From Saccharum officinarum (taxonomy: Eukaryota; Streptophyta; Magnoliopsida; Poales; Poaceae), in NCBI GenBank assembly GCA_020631735.1, contig CM036159.1:96272656-96336655 (forward strand): a stretch of DNA of 64,000 nucleotides, read 5' to 3'. A program made the translations under genes and the position numbers. Shown piece after piece: positions 56,344-64,000 of this stretch. Below the pieces are notes generated by a model that was not told the DNA's origin, did not search any database, and worked only from the letters and a program-made list of their open reading frames with translations. How positions within the stretch are numbered: position 1 is the stretch's first letter; every line of letters begins with the position of its first letter.

Positions 56344-57000
56344 GATGCATTTATATGCATGGGGCATCGTAGATGTTAACATGTTTTCTGTCGTTGCCGC
56401 CGCTCGCAGCATGCAGCAGCAGCAGGAGGAGGGGGTTGTTCTGCTCTGTATGGCCAGCAGCACGTGGGTGGATCGGGACTGGCGGTCGTTGGACCCGTCC
56501 ACCTCCATGGCGTGGCGGTTGCGCTTCGTCTTCTGACACTTCTCTCGGCACTTCTCCGTTCCATGATTCGTCTTCCGTTACCAGTTACCACCCTTCCCAT
56601 CTGACAAAAATCTTGTATACAAAGGCAGCATGCAATGGCAGGTCGCGAAGGTTGGTGGAGATATCATAAAGACATAAATATATATCCTGGATGAATGAAG
56701 GTTGGTTCATGTGGGCGCATGTCACTATACGTGACTTGGCAGGTAAGAATGACTGGATGATGGAAGGTTGGTTTCTGGATGAATGAAGGTTGGTTTTCGA
56801 AATATTTGAGATATTTGAACGAATGTGACCAACCAAGTAGTTTGAAAGCCATGCATGGTAATGTTAAAGTTAGTTTTTTAAAAAAAACACTATATTGGGC
56901 GGCATATAGAGCAGGAGGGTAAGATTACTCACATATGACATCCCGCCGCTGGGACATCAGAAACGACGGCAGCAGGATCAAACGATGATGGTGAAGAAAT
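56344..57000. other. No gene recognised; short repeats
   Basis: A GC-rich patch (56380-56560) has frames in three phases with no domain. GGATGAATGAAGGTTGGTT is repeated at 56688 and 56777. Confidence 0.45.
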
Positions 57001-57004
57001 AACA

Positions 57005-57186
57005 ATGTTTTAAATAGCGGGCTAAGGTGTTTAGCGGTATATCTCTAAAAAAGCTAATAGCAGAGCTATAGCGGGCTATAGCGGGACATAGCGGCTAAAT
57101 TGCACATGAACACAAATAGCGGCACCCTGCCTCAAAAGGCTATAGCGGGCTATAGCGACAGCTATAGCGGGAGATTTAAAACTATG
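57005..57186. mobile_element. MITE-like element made of GCTATAGCGGG units
   Basis: Ends GTTTTAAATAGCGGGCTA and inverse AGCGGGAGATTTAAAACTAT. Inside are at least six variants of CTATAGCGGG, a near-palindrome. No TSD resolved. Confidence 0.55.
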
Positions 57187-58086
57187 AGAAATAATGCATC
57201 CGATTCCGATCCCTCGCATGATCATAATGTACCAACAGTTTTCAAGTCATGTTGCTCTCTTTTCGACACATGCTGCCCTCTGCTGGCCCACATAGTTAGC
57301 ATTTGTGTGACAAACAAGCCACAGTACAAGACAGTACGTACTAACATGGGTGGGCAACAAGCCGGCCGGCCGGCCAAGAGCACGTACGGACAACAAAGAA
57401 TGAACAACTAAATAGAGGTTCCAAATGTCCCACATCTCAACTAATCTTTCCTACTTACTTCGCCAGCTTGTCCCTCTCTATAATATATATGCTCCTAACC
57501 AACGCCACCTTTCTGAATGGTCCTATGCATGGGTGATCAGCCACATGATCCCATCATGCCCGGCCCGCATGCAGTACATGACTTCGGTTACAGTCCATCA
57601 TGCATATAATATCACGTGCATTCCTCTAGATGCGAACAGTACCAAATGCAAGATCCATGCCTATCATGATGCACGTACTCATCGTTCGTGCACGCATGCA
57701 CAGGACTTGTGTTTCAAAGTGTCGGCATGCATGCGATATTTGATTGTGGTTAGACCAAGGGATATATCCTATCTTGAGGATCGAGGGACTAATTAGAATT
57801 GAACTCCAACATAATCTCTACTTAAGCTCCAAAAAAAATTAAGGCCCTCAAATCCTCCTCCCACAGGCCTTCATTCCTATAAGCTCATTGCTCTCACCTT
57901 GAGGCCACTACTTTTTAGTTTCCACTCCTTTTTCACCTGACCTGCACGTGTGTCCCCTATCGCCACCGACAACCAGATCTGCCTTCCCGACCAGCCGAAA
58001 TCAGCTTCTCGACCTCCTGCGCCTCTCCCTCTGTTTCCTGTTTTCTTACTAGATTCGTGCTACTAGCTGGATCTGTACCTACACCC
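57187..58086. other. No gene recognised
   Basis: Intergenic. Frames of 100-120 codons at 57100-57411 and 57425-57796 show no motif and have non-coding composition. Confidence 0.45.
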
Positions 58087-58818
58087 ATGCATCTACGGTT
58101 GCAAACGGCGCGGCGGCGGTCAGCCCGCCCCGCGTCCGCAGCAGCCGCGAGGCAGTTTGCGGTTAGATGCGGCGGCCCGCATAACGCCGCTTGCATTTGC
58201 GGGTTTCGCGGCAGCCCGCGTAGCGCGCCACATACCTCGTGACTCGCTGACGCTCATGCGGATTTCGTTGCATCCGCCACAATGTTGCTGACCCTAAACC
58301 CGGCCAACCCATCCATGGTCGATGACGACCCCCACGCCACCGTGGCCTCCTCCTCTGCCGGCGCTGACGAAGAAGACGAGGACACCAACACCATGGCCTC
58401 CACTCCAACTCCGATGTCGTCAACTCCAAGGGCCAGGGTCCTCCACCGTCATGCCGTCAAGATGTGGCTGAGGATGGCGCAGTAGTCAGCAACATCAAAG
58501 TTTAAAACAGGTCAAGGACGCAGGTGGCCGCAGCCTGCATCAACGCCGGCATGTCCGTATCCTCCACCCATGGCTCACCTCCACATTCTTCTGCCCAGGC
58601 TAGCTGCCCAAAAACGATGTTGCTTTCTCTGTTTGTCCTCCCTTCCTTGGCAGTCGCACTTCCTTGCGGGACGCTGCAGCGCCGTTGGACTACGCGGACA
58701 AGCCGCGTCGGTCCGCTCCTAGCTCGCGGGTTTGCGGCGCGGGTTGATGAGGGACTGCGGCGCGGTTGGCCCAGCGGGTTAGCGGCGCGGCCCACGCCGT
58801 TTGCATCCGTACATGCAT
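58087..58818. mobile_element. GC-rich transposon with ~40-bp inverted ends and gene-like filling
   Basis: Left ATGCATCTACGGTTGCAAAC then GGCGCGGCGGC. Right is the inverse with ATGCATGTACGGATGCAAAC. The interior has more copies of GCGGGTTWGCGGCGCGG in both orientations. Between them (58282-58485) lies an ORF of 67 codons (MLLTLNPANPSMVDDDPH…). No matching TSD found. Class unknown (hAT- or MULE-like). Confidence 0.5.
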
Positions 58819-59339
58819 CTCCTCCACCTCTAGTCTCCCCTGAGCTCGAACTCTGGCTAGACCCAAGAAATGACTATCCCTTCATCCATTCTTCCCTAAG
58901 CGCCGCCAAACCTTTAGCAGCCACTAGCTCTAGGCTTGATGTCGATCTCGAGCTCCTTCGGCCCCCCACACCTAGGTCGTAGCTCTGGTCGCGTCACCGA
59001 ACTTAGCTTACACGTCCGCAAGCTCCAGCCAACCTCGCACCTCTACCTGGCCACTAGTTGCCCTCATGGTCTAGCCCCGGGGTACGTCCATCCTGCACCC
59101 ACGCGGCCACACTCAAGTATAATCTGCCACTAGTGAGAGTGGGAGATGTGGAAGGAGAATATAAAGGAAATAGAAAAGAGAGAAAAATATGTCAATGGTA
59201 AAATAAGAAAGGGCCCCACATGTCAAATAAAAGTAGGATTCTTGGTTTGACGACTCTTGTTTGTGTTGAGCTTGGAAAAGTGGGCCTTATCAAAAGTACG
59301 GGAGCTCCGGAATGAAAATTAGGGGCTCTGGTTTAAGAG
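58819..59339. other. No gene recognised
   Basis: Includes a 152-codon frame reaching to 58982 and beginning inside the element at 58087, with no conserved motif. An AAAGAGAG-rich stretch lies at 59150-59200. Confidence 0.4.
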
Positions 59340-59807
59340 CTCCACTAAGTGAACTTCAATCATGTTCATATGATGTCCAAATTAAGTTCAGGACATTCTG
59401 ACGCTCGTTGGATGTTCGTTGGCAACCTAATTGCCTCTGTAAGACTGTTGCATCGAGAACAAAAAAATTAACATCAATCAATACGTTGCTCTTGTAGTTA
59501 AGACTTTATGTAACATCTGATTCGATCAAAAAAAAACTTGTTTTGCCTTGTTGAGTTTGTTTAGTCAAACATCAAGGCTAATGGTAATATGTGGATAAGT
59601 CTGAATTCTATCCTATCCGACTTTCCCAGGTGAGATCTTGTCATTCAGGATCACGACTGTGGCATACCGTGTGCACTTGGCTACTACAAAATGTAACTTT
59701 ACAGATGAGGAAAAGTGGGTTCAGATGAAGAAGCAGCAGCATATATATGATGCGTACACGAAACTGCAGACTTTATTGCATTTCGTTGGTCGCGGAAAAG
59801 GAGAGCT

Positions 59808-60053
59808 GGCCTGGTTTAGATTCCAAAATTTTTTTTTGAAAAAATTCCTGTAGCACTTTTCGTTGTTATTTAGTAAAATTTGTTCAATCATGGATTAACT
59901 AGACTTAAAAGATTTATCTCGACATTTACAGATAAACTGTGCAATTAGATATTTTTTTACCTACATTTAATGCTCAATGCATGTGTCCAAAGATTCGATA
60001 TAACGGGTACTGTGCCAAATTTTTTAGGTCTTTTTGGCAATCTAAACTAGGCC
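59808..60053. mobile_element. Tourist-like MITE in block B
   Basis: GGCCTGGTTTAGATTCC … GGCAATCTAAACTAGGCC. The paralog at about 21535 is an empty site. TSD not clear. Confidence 0.78.
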
Positions 60054-60186
60054 GAAAACTCTGAAGAAATAATCGAAATGTAATGAAATAACGGTGGAAC
60101 AGGTGTATCGGCTAAAATGTCGTTGTCTCTACATATTACACACACTATCTAGGCCGGCTGCTCTTCATACGCCGCCCGCCTATATA

Positions 60187-60507
60187 GGCTGTGTTTAGTT
60201 TCTAATAATTTTTGTCTTCTACAGTAAAAGAGTATCTTTGGATACATGCATGGAGTACCAAATGTAGATGAAAAACAAAACTAATTGCATAGTTCTCGGA
60301 GAAATCGCGAGACGAATCTTTTAAGCTTAATTAGTCCATGAAAAACCTTAAGTGCTACAGTACCCACATGTGCTAGATTCGTCTCGCAGTTTCCTAACGG
60401 GTTCTGTAATTTATTTTGTTATTAGTATCCGAAAACTCCTCCCGACATCCTTCCGACACATCCGATGTGACACCCAAAAATTTTCTTCTCCACAACTAAA
60501 TACAGCC
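60187..60507. mobile_element. Tourist-like MITE, TSD ATA
   Basis: GGCTGTGTTTAGTTTCT … CAACTAAATACAGCC, with ATA at 60184-60186 and 60508-60510. Confidence 0.82.
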
Positions 60508-60510
60508 ATA

Positions 60511-60750
60511 GGCCTTGTTTAGATCACCCCAAAAGTTAGAATTTTTTCACTCTCTCTCCATCACATCAATCTTTGGACGCATGCATGCAACATTAAATGT
60601 AGGTAAAAAATAACTAATTGCACAGTTTAGTTGTAAATCACGAAACGAATCTTTTGAGCCTAGTTAGTCCATAATTAGACACTAATTATCAAATACAAAC
60701 GAAATGCTACAGCTCCAAATTTTTCTAACTTCTTCCATCTAAACAAGGCC
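60511..60750. mobile_element. Tourist-like MITE abutting the previous one, TSD ATA
   Basis: GGCCTTGTTTAGATCACC … CATCTAAACAAGGCC, with ATA at 60508-60510 and 60751-60753. Confidence 0.85.
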
Positions 60751-60753
60751 ATA

Positions 60754-60861
<108 letters not shown>

Positions 60862-61130
60862 GTCCCGTCATTATACACACGGACCCATGCATGCACATCA
60901 TTGCAGTGCAATGATACGACGATGCCTGCCGGGTAGCTCGGCACGGCGCAGTGGGTGCTCAATTTGGTACCATCGGCCATCGGCGGGTTGGATACATGTA
61001 GCCTTCAGCTGAAAGCACCAACACGTATACGTAGTACGTCTCATTCTGTGTCTGCATCGCTATACTACACTACATATACATATACATATATGTACATCTC
61101 CATCGATCGATTCGATTGACGGAAGCTGCT

Positions 61131-61377
61131 GTCTTTTTTTTTTTGATAAAAGTACCTGTATTACCAGATAAGGAAAACGTACAAATACGTGTACAAACAC
61201 AGGTTCATACGGGGAGGATACATGGACACCTGTACCATCGAACTTACACATAGGCCCTTAGCAAAATAACAAATTGCATAAAAGTCCCTGGACCAAGTGA
61301 TTCGCGCCTTCGCCAGAAGCTTCCATCGTCGTCGACCGCCGCCGTCGATTCGTCGCCTGAAAGCATCTAGGCCCCGG
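61131..61377. other. No gene recognised; T-run start
   Basis: Starts with a T12 run, possibly the reversed tail of a non-LTR element, and ends at the copia LTR. No open frame of note. Confidence 0.4.
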
Positions 61378-61794
61378 TGTTGGTTTCGGCAATTAATGAC
61401 AACGAATTATTACCATGACTAACGTGTGTTTTGTAGAAACGTTAGTAAGTTAGGTCATGGAGTTGATAACTGCTTTGGGCACTATGGTATTCATGTCCCT
61501 TGATGGAAATCGTTTTGGTTTTCAAAGGATCAACAACAAGATTAAGGACGGTTAGTTCCGGATATCAAGATGTTGAGTTATATCCGGAATAGTCGTTAGG
61601 ATCTTTGTTTCTTCCTTTGACCGTACTATAAAGGGGGGCATGAGCGAGTAGCTTGATCTAGGTGAGTCTTTTATTTAGGTGTGGTCCACACTTATCAAAC
61701 TTAGCACTAGGTAGCTCTAGAAAAGCTCAAAGTTCAGTTGGAAGCAACTTGATTCAAGTTGCGTCGTGTTTAGAAGTCGTTTGAGCAGTTTACC

Positions 61795-62195
61795 CTAGAC
61801 CGGACGCGGTTTTTGTCTTAACCGGACGCGTCCGGTCAGTACTAACAAGTCACTGCGTCGTTAACTGATCGACCAGACGCGATCCCTGAGAGGACCGGAC
61901 GTGGTGGTCAGTCTGACACGTGTTTCAGAGGGTAAAAGTGTAATCGGACGTGACTGTTAAGTGATCGGACGCGTTCGGTCACGTTCCAGTAAGGTCCCAA
62001 GCTGACCTGACGCGTCCGGTCATCTATGATAGGACGCGGTCAAGCGTCAGGTCAAAGTTCAGTTAGGTTTTTGCATGATTGGACGCGTCCGGTCATCCCT
62101 GACCGGCGCGTCCGGTCACTCAGCGCTGACTTTCGGTTTTCGACCGTTACACTCGACCGGCGCGTCCGGTCATGTCGACCAGCGCGTCCGGTCAA
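61795..62195 (+). promoter_or_regulatory. Array of ACCGGACGCGTCCGGT palindromes upstream of the LTR TATA box
   Basis: About twelve full or partial copies, perfect at 61821-61836. Others lie near 61799, 61870, 61895, 61962, 62003, 62032, 62078, 62101, 62155 and 62176. All lie within 450 bp upstream of the TATA box. Confidence 0.8.
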
Positions 62196-62245
62196 TATGA
62201 GTTTTGCTGATTTGGCAGGTAACGGTTGGATTTGTGTGAGGGGTG

Positions 62246-62253
62246 TATAAATA
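62246..62253 (+). promoter_or_regulatory. TATA box of the SIRE-type LTR
   Basis: TATAAATA in GGGGTGTATAAATACATCCC. Start of transcription expected near 62280. Confidence 0.75.
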
Positions 62254-63009
62254 CATCCCCTCCACCTCTTTTAGAGCTCTCTTGCTCATTTGTTCAGCTG
62301 AGAAACACCTTTAGAGTGCAAGGGAGTGCAAGAGCCCTAGTGAGGATAGTGATTTGAGAATCAAAGTTTGAGATTCCTCACTAGTGACAAGAGTGTAGCA
62401 AGTGTGCATCTATCTTCTCATTAGGCTTGTTATGGTCAAGTGAGAGTTCTAGCTTGTTACTCTTGGTGATCGCCATCACCTAGACGGTTTGGTGGTGATT
62501 GGGAGTTTGGTGATCATCTGGCGAGCTTGTGGGTGACCCAACTCATGTTGTGAGCGGTTTTGGGTGATTCACCATGACGGAGTGTCGAAGAATCAACCCG
62601 TAGAGAGCACTTGATCCTTGCGCGGATCAAGGGGGAGCTACACCCTTGCGCGGGTGCTCCAACAACGACTAGTGGGGAGTGGCGACTCTCCGATACCTCA
62701 GCAAAACATCACCGTGTTCCTAACCCTTACTTTCAAGCATTTACTTTCGTGTATTACCTTCATTGCTTGTTTACTTTCCTAGAATTGCCATGCTAGTCTA
62801 GGATTGGAACTTAGGGTGCAAAACTTTTACCTGTAGAATCACAAGGAACACTAGTAGGCACTAGGGGTGAACTTTGGCTTGTAGGATTTAATTCTTGCAA
62901 TTAATTTTTAGAAAAGCTCAATTCACCACCCCCTCTTGGGCATCTTGATCCTTTCAATTGGTATCGGAGCAGTGTTGCTCTTTATTTAGGCTTCACCGCC
63001 TAGAGCAAG

Positions 63010-64000
63010 ATGTCTAATGGGAAAGGACCACCTCCCACTTTTGAGGGAGACGATTTTCCATATTGCAAAATTCGTATGGAGGCGTACCTCGAAGCCATAG
63101 ATGTTGGGTTCCTTAGAGCCACAACCGAAGGGCTTCCTCCTATAAGGGATCCTGCCAACCTAAGTGGGGACGAGGAGAAGTACGACCGGTGGAATGCAAA
63201 GGTAAAAAATGCACTCTACTGGGGCCTAGGCAAGGATATCTTCAATCATATACGTAATGCCAAAAACGCTCATGAATTGTGGGAAAACCTTTGTGCTCTC
63301 CATGAGGAAACTAAGAGTGAGCGTGAGCAACGCTATCATATTGCTTTAAAGAAAATTAATTCTTTTGAGATGCTTCCCAAAGAAAGTGCTAATAAAATGT
63401 ACACTCGATTAAATATTCTTGTAGAGGATCTCAATGCTCTTGGACTCACTCAAATGAGTCAATCGGATGTTGCAAGGAGGATCTTGAGTGTTCTTCCCGT
63501 TGAGAAGTATGGACACATTGTCACCGTACTTCACCAAAGTGATCTCTCCGCCGCAACACCGACACAAGTATTGGGAAAGATCAATGCTCATGATATGTAC
63601 ATGCACATCACTCCGGAAGAGAGCTCATCATCTTCCAAGAAGAAGGTCTAAGCCACGATAGTGCAAGAAAGCTCAAGTGAAAGTGTTATTGATGATGCAT
63701 CACTTGCACTCATGGTGAGAAAGACCACCAAGATGCTAAAGAAGCTCAACAAGAGTGGCATCAAGTTCGATGGCAAGAAGAAGAAATTCTTCATAAGTAG
63801 CAAAAGAAAGCCAATATCCGAGATGGATTGCTTCAATTGTGGTGAACTTGGCCACCTAGCTCATCAATGTCCGAAGCCTCCAAAAGACAAGTACAAAAAC
63901 AAGTATAAGGGCAAGAAAGATGATTCAAGTGATGAAGAAGATGAGAAAAATAAGAACAAGCCATACAAAAAGAAAGATGGCAAGAAAAGAGAGTTTTACA
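63010..64000 (+). pseudogene. SIRE-type gag with an in-frame TAA
   Basis: 213 codons from ATG 63010 to TAA 63649, after which the same frame stays open to the window end. First part: UBN2-like gag (KNAHELWENLCALHEETKSE, LPKESANKMYTRLNILVEDL, SVLPVEKYGHIVTVL). After the stop: MVRKTTKMLKKLNKSG and a CCHC knuckle CFNCGELGHLAHQC (about 63831-63872), then a Lys/Asp-rich stretch (KKDDSSDEEDEKNKNK). Because only this stop interrupts it, the copy looks fairly young. Confidence 0.85.

Larger units (their letters stand above)
61378..62956 (+). repeat. 5' LTR of the SIRE-type element
   Basis: TGTTGGTTTCGGC start and GATCCTTTCA end, about 1.58 kb. The exact start is set by the TG before GTTTCGGC and could be off by a few bases. 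Confidence 0.8.
61378..64000 (+). mobile_element. SIRE-type Ty1/copia retrotransposon, cut by the window end
   Basis: Long 5' LTR (61378-62956), primer site TGGTATCGGAGC (62959-62970) and gag from 63010. The gag (SNGKGPPPTFEGDDFPYCKI; WNLKALDxI-like region replaced by WNAKVKNALYWGLG) and the following CCHC knuckle and Lys-rich region fit the SIRE/Opie type. The 3' part is outside the window. Confidence 0.88.

Noticed and set aside
59638..59853. 71-codon frame in block B as a host exon
   Set aside because: The paralog at 21340-21540 does not keep the frame (indels not in threes), so coding selection is unlikely.

Overview
The window is plant nuclear DNA, almost certainly from an Andropogoneae grass (Sorghum/Saccharum/Miscanthus type). 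The evidence is the dense nest of LTR retrotransposons, many Tourist-like MITEs with GGCCTTGTTTAG-type ends, Stowaway MITEs with CTCCCTCCGT ends, an Au-type SINE, a CACTA element with TTTGCCGAGTG subterminal repeats, and very GC-rich short host exons. No prokaryotic, organellar, rRNA or CRISPR features are present.

Layout. 1-12136: a young Ty3/gypsy chromovirus of the Tekay type, + strand. Its 5' LTR is cut by the window start and its 3' LTR is 8042-12136. It carries an extra ORF ahead of gag (2709-3224), a gag-pol with one frame break, and a C-terminal chromodomain. It sits in a host gene fragment (12137-12700, minus) that a MITE also interrupts. 12858-14501 and 21220-22160: a degenerate copy of a local tandem duplication, split by a Ty1/copia element (14502-21219, minus, TSD AAGAC). 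22445-25400: the second copy of the first half of the duplicated block, full of MITEs, leading into a small host gene (25549-25923) for a single-pass membrane protein. 26440-32740: repeats, an Au-type SINE, hAT-like and Tourist-like MITEs. 33805-34527 (minus): a host gene with the VPFxWExxPGxPK motif of the DUF688 family. 35659-49573: a non-autonomous CACTA transposon (TSD TTT) holding a 12.7-kb Tat-lineage gypsy element (35974-48707). That element has pol on + and a multi-exon gene on the opposite strand. 49733-56338: a short-LTR copia element. 56344-61377: repeats plus the second copy of the other half of the duplicated block (59340-61130). 61378-64000: 5' LTR and gag of a SIRE-type copia, cut by the window end.

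The strongest novelty candidate is the extra Tekay ORF. From its best start codon, which lies right after a consensus-like splice acceptor, the protein would begin (after Met removal) with a close imitation of the histone H3 tail, keeping R2, K4, R8, K9, T11, G12, P16, R17, Q19 and L20. A long coiled coil, an acidic tail and a C-terminal VIVISDDDEE SUMO-interaction-like motif follow. The same element encodes a chromodomain integrase. Next come five consecutive stem-loops with the same CGTTGG/CCAACG loop in the leader of the first copia, almost exclusively amber stop codons at CAG/CTG (CHG) sites in the Tat pol, and GT-AG introns in the Tat antisense gene. All homology statements are from reading alone; no searches or folding calculations were run.
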